Assembly (NCBI RefSeq): GCF_001590835.1
Contig: NZ_LTAQ01000034.1
Location: 131,185 to 195,184 of the forward strand
Direction: 5' to 3'
Source: Bacillus gaemokensis
GTDB taxonomy: Bacteria; Bacillota; Bacilli; Bacillales; Bacillaceae_G
DNA: 64,000 nt
In this document: positions 36,796 to 46,114 of the stretch, in pieces
How the letters are laid out: every line of letters starts with the position of its first letter
Position numbering within the stretch: the first letter of the stretch is position 1
Notes under the pieces: model-generated
Told to the model about the DNA's origin: nothing
Seen by the model: only the letters and a program-made list of their open reading frames with translations
Databases searched by the model: none
Translations under genes and position numbers: made by a program

Positions 36796-36824
36796 AAAAA
36801 GCTCCCTCATACATTGAGGAAGCT
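36796..36824 (-). terminator. terminator of the small lipoprotein gene
   Basis: AGCTTCCTCA / TGAGGGAGCT is followed by TTTT on the minus strand, 24 bp after the stop. Confidence 0.8.
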
Positions 36825-36847
36825 CTACTATATACTATAAAACAAGC

Positions 36848-37030
36848 TTATTTCTTTTCTTTTGAATCTGAAGATTTAGTATCTCCGCTTGTTTCTTTAT
36901 CTTTCTTTTCATCTTGCTGCGTTGTTGTTTCTTCATCTTTTTTCTTTTCCTCATTATTATTATTACAACCTACCAGAAATAAAGAGCTCGCAAGTGCCGT
37001 AGCAGTTAAAGATTTAACCCATTTATTCAT
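36848..37030 (-). CDS. small lipoprotein, unknown
   Basis: This 60-residue protein has a signal peptide and lipobox FLVGC (Cys about residue 22). A short tail made almost only of Lys, Glu, Asp, Thr and Ser follows. Start ATG 37030 follows GGGAGG. Such charged short lipoproteins are common in the B. cereus group and have no known function. Monocistronic with its own terminator. Confidence 0.75.
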   Translation of the reverse strand: MNKWVKSLTATALASSLFLVGCNNNNEEKKKDEETTTQQDEKKDKETSGDTKSSDSKEKK

Positions 37031-37217
37031 TTGCTTATCCTCCCTTTGATAGAATATGTACAATCTCATATTACTTCTCTTTTTTAAAGGAAATATTAGA
37101 AAACAGTAAAGATACAGTAAATGTTTGTAAATTTTCTGATAACAAAGTCGTATATTTTTTATTTTCCAGCATTTTCACCTATAATAAAAGTAGTATAGAA
37201 GAGAAAGGTTGATACAT

Positions 37218-38003
37218 ATGGAATTTGGTTTATCTGGAAAAACAGCTCTTATCGTCGCTTCTAGTCAAGGATTAGGAAAGGCAATTGCTACAGAGTTTGT
37301 AAAAGAAGGAACAAATGTTATGTTGCTCAGCCGTAATGAAGAAAAACTAGCATCTTTACAAAAAGAGCTCGCTACCCTAAACAAAGGGAATGTTATGTAT
37401 ACAGTTTGTGATGTTACAAACAAAGAAAATATTAAACAAGCTGTAGCGTATACTGCACAGACCTTTGGAACAATTGATATTTTAGTCAACAATGCCGGTG
37501 GTCCAAAACCAGGTACATTTGAAGAATTAACTGACGAAGATTGGTACAGCTCATTTGAACTCAATTTATTAAGTTATGTTCGTATAATTCGTGAAGTACT
37601 TCCTTATATGAAAGAAAAAGGTGGCAAGATTATTAATATTGCTTCTTCTTCTATTAAAGAGCCTATTCCTGGGTTATTACTATCAAATACATTCCGAGTT
37701 GGTATTACAGGCTTAGCAAAAACATTAGCCTCTGAACTTGCTCCTTACAACATTTTAATTAACACAATTGCACCAGGGCGTATCGCTACAGACCGCATCG
37801 CTTCTTTAGACGAAACAATTGCTGAAAGTCGTGGAATTACGGTAGAAGATGTTCAAAAACAATATGAGGCAATTATTCCTCTTGGAAGATATGGACATCC
37901 TAGTGAATTCGCAGCATTTGCTACCTTCCTTGCATCCGATGCGAATACGTATATGACTGGACAATCTTTTCTTGTTGATGGGGGAATGGTGAAAAGTTTA
38001 TAA
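37218..38003 (+). CDS. SDR-family oxidoreductase with non-canonical catalytic residues
   Basis: This 261-residue protein has a cofactor motif (VASSQGLG) and NNAGGPKPGTFEE typical of classical SDRs. The YxxxK pair is replaced by SNTFR in GLLLSNTFRVGITGLAKTL, so Tyr is Ser and Lys is Arg at the expected places. The nearby serines (IASSSIKE) are kept. It may be a reductase with altered chemistry or a non-catalytic relative. Start ATG 37218 follows AGAAAGGTTGAT. Confidence 0.85.
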   Translation: MEFGLSGKTALIVASSQGLGKAIATEFVKEGTNVMLLSRNEEKLASLQKELATLNKGNVMYTVCDVTNKENIKQAVAYTAQTFGTIDILVNNAGGPKPGTFEELTDEDWYSSFELNLLSYVRIIREVLPYMKEKGGKIINIASSSIKEPIPGLLLSNTFRVGITGLAKTLASELAPYNILINTIAPGRIATDRIASLDETIAESRGITVEDVQKQYEAIIPLGRYGHPSEFAAFATFLASDANTYMTGQSFLVDGGMVKSL

Positions 38004-38013
38004 TTCTTATACA

Positions 38014-38049
38014 AAAAAACAAGACGGCTACTATTCCGTCTTGTTTTTT
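38014..38049. terminator. bidirectional terminator
   Basis: AAACAAGACGG and CCGTCTTGTTT flank an 8-nt loop with A/T runs on both sides, between the SDR gene and the convergent coat-like gene. Confidence 0.85.
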
Positions 38050-38502
38050 CTACGCAAACTTTTCATCTTCGTATACATGTTCAATCTTATATTCTTTCTT
38101 CACTACATATTGCCATACACTATATGCATAGCGGTTCATTTTCACAAAACAGTTTTCTAGAAAAGATCGAAATTCAGGATTGGCAACTTCTACAGCAACC
38201 TGAGCAAACCTGAGTGCTAACCTTTTCAAATTTGAAATATAAGAAATAGCGATTCCGAGATCACCTGAATTTTCCATATCTATACCATTTTGTATAAAGG
38301 GAGACTTTAGTTGCTCACAAATCATATGTTGTATATTTTCTCCTTCTTGGAAGTTCACCTGCTCATTATAAGCTTGCAACATATAGGGTAAATGTTGCCG
38401 GAATATATCTCGTAATTCCTCATCTTGAATATTTTTCAAATGCTCACCGATCATACATATAATTGTATAACTACAACTCATTAATTCCTCCATACACTTC
38501 AT
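38050..38502 (-). CDS. CotF-like spore coat family protein (tentative)
   Basis: This 150-residue mainly helical protein ends FRSFLENCFVKMNRYAYSVWQYVVKKEYKIEHVY, resembling the helical bundle end of CotF/YhcQ-type coat proteins. Start ATG 38502 follows AAAGGGGGAG. The upstream extension into the cardiolipin synthase gene has no support. The assignment rests on pattern rather than a strict motif, so an uncharacterised ferritin-like helical protein is an alternative. Confidence 0.55.
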   Translation of the reverse strand: MKCMEELMSCSYTIICMIGEHLKNIQDEELRDIFRQHLPYMLQAYNEQVNFQEGENIQHMICEQLKSPFIQNGIDMENSGDLGIAISYISNLKRLALRFAQVAVEVANPEFRSFLENCFVKMNRYAYSVWQYVVKKEYKIEHVYEDEKFA

Positions 38503-38534
38503 ATTATAGCTCCCCCTTTCTTCTAAATATATGC

Positions 38535-39719
38535 CTATAAATAGAAAGCCAGAACATTTGCCACCCTTGCTAAAAACCAGTCCCAACTACTGATTTTGTC
38601 AAAATCTTTGTCTGTTAGTCGTTTAGAATCATGAAAATCCTTTTGTAATCGCCCCCATACTTCAGCAACCACTGCTTTGTCATATATAAAACAGTCTGAC
38701 TCTGTATTTATATAAAAACTACGATTATCAAAATTAGCTGTTCCTACATCAGCACTTGTATCGTCAATTATTGTCACCTTTCCATGAAAAAAGCCATTTC
38801 GGTATTGATAGATTTCCGCTCCAGTATCCAACATCTTTTTTAAATGTGGATAAGCAGCTTGTTTTAGTAACAGAGCATCACTTTTAAATGGAACAAGAAT
38901 CTTTACAGAAACTCCCCGCTGCAATGCTTCTTGTAATACGTTTATCATTTCTTTGTTTGGCACAAAATATGGCGTTGCAATGATAATTGACTTTTTAGCT
39001 TGCTTTAGTAGCGCACTATATTCTTGCCAAAATCCTTTCCCATCAGAAAATATATACTGATATTTTGCATTTCCTTGTACAGAAGCCGCTTTATATAAAG
39101 AAAGCTTTTCACCAGTATCTGCATGCCAATCTTCTGCAAATTTCCTTTCCATATCATTTGCTCCATCTCCTTCAATGCGCAGCTGATAATCACGCCATCT
39201 TCCGAATTTAGGATCCTTCCCGAGATACTCCTCTCCAATATTAAAACCACCAACGTATGAAACTTCCCCATCAATCACTGCAATGCGACGATGATTGCGT
39301 TGATGTAATGAATGAAAAAAATGCTTTAATTTAGGTTTTTTACTAAAAGTAAATTTGACACCCTTCTCTTTCAAGCGTTGAATCACTTTTTTCTTAATTT
39401 TATAGCCACCAATTCGGTCTACCGATAATTTCACATCCACACCACTCGATGCTTTCCTCTCTAATAGCTCTAAAAATTCACGACTGACTTTATCTTTACC
39501 TACAATATAAAAATGAAGATAAATAAATTTTTTAGCACGATTGATATCTTCAAACATATTTCGATATAAATCTTCTCCATTTGCAAATGACTGGAAACTC
39601 CCCTGCCGAATTTGTGATATTTCAAGTTGATTCGTCATTTTATTCCCCATTTCTACATCGACGTTCATCCATATGAATACCCCTATGATACATAACAGAA
39701 TGGCTATACATTTTTTCAT
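38535..39719 (-). CDS. cardiolipin synthase / phospholipase D-like protein
   Basis: This 394-residue protein has one N-terminal membrane segment (residues 3-21) and two PLD repeats: HQRNHRRIAVIDG with the first catalytic His, and FFHGKVTIIDD with a canonical HxKxxxxD. In the first copy Arg replaces Lys of HKD. The family condenses phosphatidylglycerols into cardiolipin. With only one anchor it is shorter than ClsA (about 480-510) and close to minor Bacillus paralogues such as YwiE or YwjE. Start ATG 39719 follows AAAGGG. Confidence 0.87.
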   Translation of the reverse strand: MKKCIAILLCIIGVFIWMNVDVEMGNKMTNQLEISQIRQGSFQSFANGEDLYRNMFEDINRAKKFIYLHFYIVGKDKVSREFLELLERKASSGVDVKLSVDRIGGYKIKKKVIQRLKEKGVKFTFSKKPKLKHFFHSLHQRNHRRIAVIDGEVSYVGGFNIGEEYLGKDPKFGRWRDYQLRIEGDGANDMERKFAEDWHADTGEKLSLYKAASVQGNAKYQYIFSDGKGFWQEYSALLKQAKKSIIIATPYFVPNKEMINVLQEALQRGVSVKILVPFKSDALLLKQAAYPHLKKMLDTGAEIYQYRNGFFHGKVTIIDDTSADVGTANFDNRSFYINTESDCFIYDKAVVAEVWGRLQKDFHDSKRLTDKDFDKISSWDWFLARVANVLAFYL

Positions 39720-39879
39720 GGATAAAACCCTTTCTTCAAAATCCGTTATTCCTATATGTTTCCTTTTTTTCACGTTAACATACAAGAAAAATCCATGCCT
39801 ACAGGATATTTGTCCCTGTCAAGCAAGTATGGATTTGCATATTGTATGTTGTATCTTAAAATAAAAGGAGGAAATAGCA

Positions 39880-39966
39880 ATGGGCTTCGCACATGGGAAT
39901 GGATTTGCGTTACTTGTCGTATTATTTATCCTCTTAATTATCGTTGGTGCTGCTTGCTTTTGCTAG
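39880..39966 (+). CDS. YjcZ-family sporulation peptide
   Basis: This 28-residue peptide, MGFAHGNGFALLVVLFILL then IIVGAACFC, is a single hydrophobic helix after a Gly-rich head and matches YjcZ/YnzH-type sporulation peptides of Bacillus. AAAGGAGG lies 8 nt upstream. Such peptides are made late in sporulation in the mother cell or spore membrane; their job is unclear. A terminator follows at 40009. Confidence 0.85.
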   Translation: MGFAHGNGFALLVVLFILLIIVGAACFC

Positions 39967-40008
39967 TTAGCCACCCTAGAGAGAGCGATATGTAGATGAA
40001 AAAACTAT

Positions 40009-40042
40009 AAAAGCGGACACCTCTTTTTAGGTGTCCGCTTTT
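40009..40042. terminator. bidirectional terminator
   Basis: A 14-bp perfect stem AAAGCGGACACCT / AGGTGTCCGCTTT separates the YjcZ gene and the convergent thioesterase gene. Confidence 0.88.
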
Positions 40043-40056
40043 CATTTTAAGATTTC

Positions 40057-40563
40057 TTATACAACTAACAAAGTTGCAATTTTCTTACTTTCTGCTTTTC
40101 GAATATGACGTTGCTGCGCACGTAAAACAGCAATCTCATGTAGTTCTTTTTCTCCTTCTGTTTCCGGAATTACAGGTGGAACTGGAACTGGATTATTTTC
40201 TTTTCCCAGTGCTACAAATGTAACAAATGACGTTGCTGCGATACGTTTTTTACCAGAAATCAAATCTTCTGCCACTACTTTCACAAATACTTCCATAGAA
40301 GTTCTTCCTGTCCAAATAACAAACGATTCATAGCTCACGCAATCCGTTGAACGGACAGGATGTAAGAAATCAACCCAGTCCATGGATGCCGTTACACACT
40401 CCATTCTTGAATGCCTCGTTGCAGATATAGAAGCAATCATATCCATTTCAGCTAATATTTTCCCTCCAAATAATGTATTATGATCGTTTAAATCTGTCGG
40501 AAAGACACGGCTCGTTTTAAAAACCCTTGATTCGTTAACTGTTTTCCCCTTTGTTTCTTCCAT
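40057..40563 (-). CDS. acyl-CoA thioesterase (hotdog fold, YkhA-like)
   Basis: This 168-residue single-hotdog protein has DLNDHNTLFGGKILAEMD, the conserved active-site start of the YciA/BFIT family, and VTASMDWVDFLHPV for the substrate channel. It hydrolyses acyl-CoAs to fatty acids and CoA. Length is typical (about 160-175). It stands alone between terminators. Confidence 0.9.
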   Translation of the reverse strand: MEETKGKTVNESRVFKTSRVFPTDLNDHNTLFGGKILAEMDMIASISATRHSRMECVTASMDWVDFLHPVRSTDCVSYESFVIWTGRTSMEVFVKVVAEDLISGKKRIAATSFVTFVALGKENNPVPVPPVIPETEGEKELHEIAVLRAQQRHIRKAESKKIATLLVV

Positions 40564-40752
40564 CTACTTCACCCCTTTAATGAACTCATTACTATTATTT
40601 CCTTTAAGACAAATCTCACCTTATAAAAAATTAGAAAATGTTCAAACTCCCCTATACTTTCTTGTTCATTCTGCTTGATCAAAGATACACCAAGTGAACT
40701 ATATATTAACAATTTTTCGAACTTTACGTCTATAAAAAAGAACCGATTTTGA

Positions 40753-41622
40753 TCAATCGGCTCCTCTAAATACATATTGTTCTTTCGGCTGTTCAACTTT
40801 ATTCCATTTTGTTATTTCCAAAACAGGAATATTTGCATGGAATGGTTGATAAAATTCAGTTGAAATTGTTCCTTCTACTTGAATCCAATCATCATTTTTC
40901 CACTCTACTCCCTCTGGTTTTTTCACTAACATACCATATACACCTGAATCGGCTACGCAGTGAATAATACCAAAGCGGAATAAGAAGTATTGCTCTTTCT
41001 TTGAAGAATCATCTCGGAAAACAAACCCTTTAAACGAAAGTGTCTTACCTGTAAATTCACCAGGATAATTATAAATGGTTTCCATTCCTTTTAAAAAGTC
41101 TTCATCTTTTAAAGCAATGCTATCTTTTGTTACATATTGTTTTTTCCCTTTTTCCATTACACCACGATACCCCTCTTTCCCGTAGTAAATACTCGTATCG
41201 GGTCTTAGAAATTGTCTTCTCATAAATGGATCTGTACTCTCCGCCTGTGCAACAGGAAAATGAAACCCTTTCGCTTTAACAATATCCGAATCTAATGTTG
41301 CAATTGGAAAAAATAGTCCTGAAATAATAGGGAAACAAAATAATGTATACGAAAAAGTTCGTTTCCACCATGTGTTCTCATCTTTTGAATGGTCATGTCC
41401 ACAATGACTATGGTTACAACTGCAATCATGCTGCTCTTTTTCTTTTTGATGTTCCTTATGGAAAACAATGATGATTTGAACAAGTGTTAAAAAACCTAAA
41501 ATAATTGCAGCTGTTTTTGATAAATATGCATACTTCATATTTATATACTTTGTTATATTACCCGAAATATGAAGCTGTGCAATTAAAATTGTAAACCCTA
41601 GTAAAATATATGCTCGAAACAT
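40753..41622 (-). CDS. TIGR03943/DUF1980 permease subunit, YcgQ-like
   Basis: This 289-residue protein has N-terminal membrane helices (residues 5-20, 34-52 and 92-112). A His/Cys-rich cytoplasmic stretch (HDCSCNHSHCGHDHSKDE, about 64-81) may bind a metal. A soluble domain follows with FKGFVFRDDSS and RFGIIHCVADS. It pairs with the permease encoded 3 bp upstream, as ycgR-ycgQ in B. subtilis. Metal transport or sensing is an inference from the His-rich loop. Confidence 0.85.
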   Translation of the reverse strand: MFRAYILLGFTILIAQLHISGNITKYINMKYAYLSKTAAIILGFLTLVQIIIVFHKEHQKEKEQHDCSCNHSHCGHDHSKDENTWWKRTFSYTLFCFPIISGLFFPIATLDSDIVKAKGFHFPVAQAESTDPFMRRQFLRPDTSIYYGKEGYRGVMEKGKKQYVTKDSIALKDEDFLKGMETIYNYPGEFTGKTLSFKGFVFRDDSSKKEQYFLFRFGIIHCVADSGVYGMLVKKPEGVEWKNDDWIQVEGTISTEFYQPFHANIPVLEITKWNKVEQPKEQYVFRGAD

Positions 41623-41625
41623 AAC

Positions 41626-42522
41626 CTACCACCCCATCGCATAAATGAGTAGTGAGCTTGCATAAACAACAAGTGTAACTGTAACTGTCACAACAATTAC
41701 AAACCTTGTTTTAAATGTTGCAAGCATCATAAACATGTTTTTAATATCCACCATCGGTCCATAAACGAGGAACGCGACAAGTGACGCTGTTGAAAATGTA
41801 CTTTGGAACGAAGATGCAATAAAAGCATCCGCTTCTGAACATAGCGACAAAATATAAGCAAGCCCCATCATAACTGCCGAAGAAGAAAACGGACCTTGTC
41901 CAATAGCAAGTAATGTCGACGTTTGTACAAATGTTTGAACCGCAGCAGCAATTAATGCTCCCAATACTAAGTATTTCCCCATTGAGAAAAACTCTTCAAC
42001 TGCGTGTGTACAAACATCCCACATTTTTTTACGCAATGGAAGTTTATGATTTACTTCGGGAAAATGATCATCGCGTAATTGATGATTTTTAAACATAAGC
42101 GATAATATAAGTCCAACAATAATTGCCACAACAATTGCCACAATTGAACGGTACCATACCATCTGCATATTGCTTCCGAATGCAACGTACGTTGCAAACA
42201 ATACAACCGGATTAATGATTGGTCCCGTTAACATAAATGCAATTCCAGCATATGGCGGAACACCTTTTCCAATTAAACGTCTTACAATTGGAACGATTCC
42301 ACATTCACAACCTGGGAACATCATGCCAAGGAAAGTAGCTAATAGTACGGATAGAAATCGATTTTTCGGCATCCACTTTGCCACCATATCTTCCGTCACA
42401 AACATTTGAATGAATCCTGAAATAAATACACCAATCAGCACAAATGGTAGTGCTTCAATTAAAATTGAAATAAAGATTGTATTCATTTGCAGGAATGCTT
42501 TCGGTAACTGAAACAATTCCAT
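41626..42522 (-). CDS. UPF0718 permease, YcgR-like
   Basis: This 298-residue protein has about eight helices and the family motif FPGCECGIVPIVRRLIGKGVPPYAGIAFMLTGP (near residues 72-104), including the CxCG pair shared with ArsP-type permeases. Start ATG 42522 follows GGAGGAAAT. It is the first gene of a two-gene operon with the DUF1980 protein. The substrate is unknown. ArsP relatives export organoarsenicals, but that function should not be assumed. Confidence 0.87.
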   Translation of the reverse strand: MELFQLPKAFLQMNTIFISILIEALPFVLIGVFISGFIQMFVTEDMVAKWMPKNRFLSVLLATFLGMMFPGCECGIVPIVRRLIGKGVPPYAGIAFMLTGPIINPVVLFATYVAFGSNMQMVWYRSIVAIVVAIIVGLILSLMFKNHQLRDDHFPEVNHKLPLRKKMWDVCTHAVEEFFSMGKYLVLGALIAAAVQTFVQTSTLLAIGQGPFSSSAVMMGLAYILSLCSEADAFIASSFQSTFSTASLVAFLVYGPMVDIKNMFMMLATFKTRFVIVVTVTVTLVVYASSLLIYAMGW

Positions 42523-42664
42523 GATGTATTTCCTCCATTTTTTCTTTAACAATATGTAATTTTAACCTCAAATAACAATTTGAACAAGCCTTACACAAAT
42601 TTTAAAATAATATCGAAGAAATTGTCATCTATGCATATAGCGTACAAAAAGCATTCATTATAAC

Positions 42665-42712
42665 AAAAAAAGCTGCTCTAGCGTAGTTTCATAACTATGC
42701 TAGAGCAGCTTT
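42665..42712 (-). terminator. corA terminator
   Basis: A near-perfect 19-bp stem (42669-42687 with 42694-42712) is followed by a run of seven T on the minus strand, close after the corA stop. Confidence 0.88.
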
Positions 42713-42720
42713 CTTACAGA

Positions 42721-43662
42721 TTAAAAATAACGTTTCTTCCAAAAAATAAACGCTAAAGTGCAAGATAATGTTGCACATATAATCATGACAATTACAAAGC
42801 CATGTGGATTCTTTTCAAGCGGAATGGCTACGTTCATTCCAAAAAAGCTCGAGACCATTGTCGGTAATGATAAAATAATTGTAATCGACGTTAAAAGTTT
42901 CATGACACTGTTTAAGTTATTTGAAATAACCGAACTAAACGTATTCATCATACCACTTAAAATGTTACTATATATTTCAGCCATTTCAATGGCCTGTTTA
43001 TTTTCAATTAATACATCTTCTAGCAAATCTTGATCGTCTTCATACATTTTAATAAAAGTATTATTGCGCATTAATTTCTGAATTACGATTTTATTTGCTT
43101 TTAAAGATGTCGTAAAGTACACCAAACTTTTTTCAAGTCCTAGTAATGTGAAAATTTCTTTATTTTTCATCGACTTATTTAATTGGTGCTCTAAGTCGAT
43201 TGTTTTTCGATTAATTTGTTTTAAGTATCTTAAATAATAAGTAGAAATTGTATATAAGAGCTGCAAGGCAAAACGCGTTTTTTTAAACGTATAAAATTCT
43301 TTTATTCTTTGATTAATAAAACGCTCAAAAATCGGATTTTCTTCCAAACAAATCGTAACAAAACATTCCGGCATGACAATCATACCAATCGGAATCGTGT
43401 CATATATGGAATTTCCTTCCTCATCATGCCTTACTGTAGGAATATCGACGATAATTAATGCATTATCATCTTCTTTTTCAATACGAGATCTCTCTTCATC
43501 ATCTAAAGGGTCTTTAATGAAATCCAATTCTACATTTAAGGTTTGTACTAGGAACTGAATTTCCTCTTCTGTTGGATGGAGTACATTAATCCAACAACCT
43601 TTTTCAATCTCCTCAATTTCTTGTAGTTTTCCGTTTCGGTCTGTTAAATAAATATTTAACAT
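42721..43662 (-). CDS. CorA-family magnesium transporter
   Basis: This 313-residue protein has a large N-terminal cytoplasmic domain and two C-terminal helices. The pore motif is FFGMNVAIPLEKNPHGF (GMN near residue 274), where classical CorA has YGMNF. It forms pentameric Mg2+ or divalent-cation channels. It is monocistronic; the CNNM/CBS protein elsewhere in the window is also Mg2+-related but not linked. Confidence 0.92.
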   Translation of the reverse strand: MLNIYLTDRNGKLQEIEEIEKGCWINVLHPTEEEIQFLVQTLNVELDFIKDPLDDEERSRIEKEDDNALIIVDIPTVRHDEEGNSIYDTIPIGMIVMPECFVTICLEENPIFERFINQRIKEFYTFKKTRFALQLLYTISTYYLRYLKQINRKTIDLEHQLNKSMKNKEIFTLLGLEKSLVYFTTSLKANKIVIQKLMRNNTFIKMYEDDQDLLEDVLIENKQAIEMAEIYSNILSGMMNTFSSVISNNLNSVMKLLTSITIILSLPTMVSSFFGMNVAIPLEKNPHGFVIVMIICATLSCTLAFIFWKKRYF

Positions 43663-43812
43663 ACTATCACCCCGATTCTTTTTACATGTGGGAATCTACC
43701 TCACTTAAATAACAGTTTTTGAACCGCTATTTTCAGCATATGAAACAAACGTTCAAATTTCAATAGAAAATTATTTTGAAAACGCTTTTCTTTATAAATT
43801 CTTTCAAAATAG

Positions 43813-43840
43813 AAAAAGACAGAGTTTGCTCTGCCTTTTT
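43813..43840 (-). terminator. terminator of the flippase gene
   Basis: AAAAAGGCAGAG and CTCTGTCTTTTT form a stem with a 4-nt loop and a downstream T tract, 7 bp after the stop codon. Confidence 0.82.
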
Positions 43841-43846
43841 AAAAGC

Positions 43847-45226
43847 TTATGTTGCCTTTATAACATATTTAGAAAGCATCCACAAGTTAAATGACACTGA
43901 AACGGTGTAACCCGCATATGTTGCGATAATAAAACTTGTATAGTCAAAGTAAGGTAATAAGGTAATATTTAATACACCTTTTATAAGAATGCCTATAAGT
44001 AATCCGATAATTGTTTTTTGTTGCTGATTAATTCCTTGTAACATTGCAGCTGTCACTGCAAACAATGAAAATAATATACACGCTGGTGCATAATACTGTA
44101 AAATAACGCTTCCCATATTTGGATCGTTCCCTACTCCAAATAAAAGAGTATATACAGGTTTAGCTAATACAATCATTCCAATCGCTGCGGGAATGGTAAT
44201 TCCTATCACCAACAAATTCGTTTTCGTAAAATGTTTATATAATAGTTGATCATTTCCCGCTGTATAAGCTTTCGTCATCTCTGGGACAAGAGACATACTA
44301 AAAGCTGTTGCAACAGAAACTGGGATAAGTACAACCATTTGGACTAGCCCAATGATCGCATTTATTTTCTCTGCTTCTCCTTGTCCATATCCTATCTGAA
44401 TTAATAATTTATTAATCGTAAATGTATCAATCGTCTGATAGAGTGGTATCGCTAAACCAACAACAACAAATGGAATTGAATACGTAAATAGCTCTTTGTA
44501 TAATGAGAAGGATGATTTCGTTGTTTGCGGAATACTTGCTATTTCTTTTTTCTTTAAATACTTTCGCCTTCTCAAATAATATCCAACCAAAACCGTTAAT
44601 CCAGCTATGGCCCCCATGAATGCTCCAAACGTTGAAACTCCTACTGCTAATGAAACCGATGCTTTCAAAATATATAACACAACAAAACTTCCTATTAAAA
44701 TTGTTAATACCCGAAAAAATTGTTCTACAACGATACTAGATGCAGAAGGTCCCATAGATTGAAATCCTTGAAAAAAACCGCGCAATAAGCTCATTACTGG
44801 CACAATTAATAAGGCGAAGCTTACAATTCGAATATTATAGGTCACAGCCGTCATACTATTACCTGTTTGGTCATTCCCATCAATCACTAGCTTTGCAAGA
44901 TATGGAGCCAACATGTATAACACTAAAAATGAAGCAATTCCCATAAAAATCATAAAGAACAATCCACTTTTCAATACCCTTTTTACTGTATGATAATCGT
45001 TTAACTCATCATATTTCGAAACCATTTTAGAAACTGCTAATGGTAGTCCCATCGTCGCAATACTTAACATAATTGTATAAGGACGATATGCATATGTATA
45101 TAATACATATCCGCTCGTTCCTACCATCGCTGTAAACGGTATGACATATATAAACCCTAACATTTTAGAAATCATTGTTGCCATCGTCAAAAATAGTGTT
45201 CCACGTAAAAACGGTGATCCTTTCAT
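43847..45226 (-). CDS. MATE-like lipid flippase of the SpoVB/YtgP family
   Basis: This 459-residue protein starts GSPFLRGTLFLTMATMISKMLGFIYVIPF, the SpoVB/YtgP-type N-terminus, with about twelve hydrophobic segments. The family normally has 14 helices and 520-550 residues, so this copy lacks the final pair. It may move lipid-linked wall or polysaccharide precursors. The shorter end is followed by a proper terminator, so it could be a natural short form rather than a recent truncation. Confidence 0.85.
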   Translation of the reverse strand: MKGSPFLRGTLFLTMATMISKMLGFIYVIPFTAMVGTSGYVLYTYAYRPYTIMLSIATMGLPLAVSKMVSKYDELNDYHTVKRVLKSGLFFMIFMGIASFLVLYMLAPYLAKLVIDGNDQTGNSMTAVTYNIRIVSFALLIVPVMSLLRGFFQGFQSMGPSASSIVVEQFFRVLTILIGSFVVLYILKASVSLAVGVSTFGAFMGAIAGLTVLVGYYLRRRKYLKKKEIASIPQTTKSSFSLYKELFTYSIPFVVVGLAIPLYQTIDTFTINKLLIQIGYGQGEAEKINAIIGLVQMVVLIPVSVATAFSMSLVPEMTKAYTAGNDQLLYKHFTKTNLLVIGITIPAAIGMIVLAKPVYTLLFGVGNDPNMGSVILQYYAPACILFSLFAVTAAMLQGINQQQKTIIGLLIGILIKGVLNITLLPYFDYTSFIIATYAGYTVSVSFNLWMLSKYVIKAT

Positions 45227-45293
45227 TGCATTCCCCCGCTACGCTTTATTACTACACATTATGGACAACTTCTTTCTTTTAGAACTCGATCGC

Positions 45294-45324
45294 ATAAAAA
45301 AAAGCCAATGCATTCATTGGCTTT
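45294..45324 (-). terminator. DedA gene terminator
   Basis: AAAGCCAATG / CATTGGCTTT with a short loop is followed by eight T on the minus strand, overlapping the stop codon. Confidence 0.85.
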
Positions 45325-45925
45325 ACCGAACTGTTTTTTTCTTTTTCAAAACCTTTAAACCGAAATAAAGAGCACCAAAGAGTACTGCACCGATAATTAT
45401 GTAATGTGTATAATCAGCTGCATATTCTTTAATATGACGCCAATTCCCACCTAGTTTTTCCCCTAAATAAATAAAGAGAATCGACCATGGAATAATCGCA
45501 ATTACTGTATATAATGTAAAAAGTTTCAAAGGCATTTTTGCCAATCCTGCTGGTATTGAAATTGCATGGCGTACAATTGGTATAAAACGTGCAGAGAAGA
45601 TTACCCCCGCGCCATAACGTTTAAACCAATTTTCAGCTACATCTAAGTGATGCTTGTTAATTAATAAATACTTTCCATACTTCTCAACTACAGGACGTCC
45701 TCCATAATACCCTAACCAGTATAAAAAGATTTGTGCTAATGTACCACCAATTGTACCCGCAATTACTGCCCCGACAAAACTTATTTTACCTTGTGCAACT
45801 AAAAAACCAGCATACGAAAGGACAATCTCACTTGGAATAATTTCAATCATTAGTCCTAAAGCAACCCCAAAGTAACCTAAGCTTGTAAAGAATTGTAATA
45901 ACTGATCTATTAAATTCGCTAACAT
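45323..45925 (-). CDS. DedA-family membrane protein
   Basis: This 200-residue protein has the DedA/SNARE-associated core: GLMIEIIPSEIVLSYAGFL, GTIGGTLAQIFLYWLGYYGGRPVVEKYG and FSARFIPIVRHAISIPAGLAKM. Start ATG 45925 follows AAAGGAGAT; the open frame extends 41 codons further without a second site. DedA proteins translocate phospholipids such as undecaprenyl phosphate or PE. B. cereus carries several; this resembles YngC/YkoX-type members. Confidence 0.92.
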   Translation of the reverse strand: MLANLIDQLLQFFTSLGYFGVALGLMIEIIPSEIVLSYAGFLVAQGKISFVGAVIAGTIGGTLAQIFLYWLGYYGGRPVVEKYGKYLLINKHHLDVAENWFKRYGAGVIFSARFIPIVRHAISIPAGLAKMPLKLFTLYTVIAIIPWSILFIYLGEKLGGNWRHIKEYAADYTHYIIIGAVLFGALYFGLKVLKKKKTVR

Positions 45926-46114
45926 TTTTTCCCTATCTCCTTTTCTTTTCACATACTCTCTCATTATCCCACAAAGGTTTGTGTATGCCAATATATTCAT
46001 TGTTCTCTTTTGAAAATATGTACCATTCATGATTATTAGACCAAGCACAAATAAGAAGAAAAGTTCAATTTGAATTTACAAAAACAACTTCATTTTCACT
46101 TTAAACTTTTTCTC

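Noticed and set aside
40569-40796. 75-codon open frame on the minus strand between the thioesterase and YcgQ-like genes
   Set aside because: It overlaps the end of the YcgQ-like gene, has poor composition and no convincing ribosome site for the visible start.
43777-43790. TGAAAACGCTTTTC upstream of corA, resembling a cre site
   Set aside because: It lacks the final CA of the consensus and lies between two unrelated minus-strand genes; the match is too weak without expression data.
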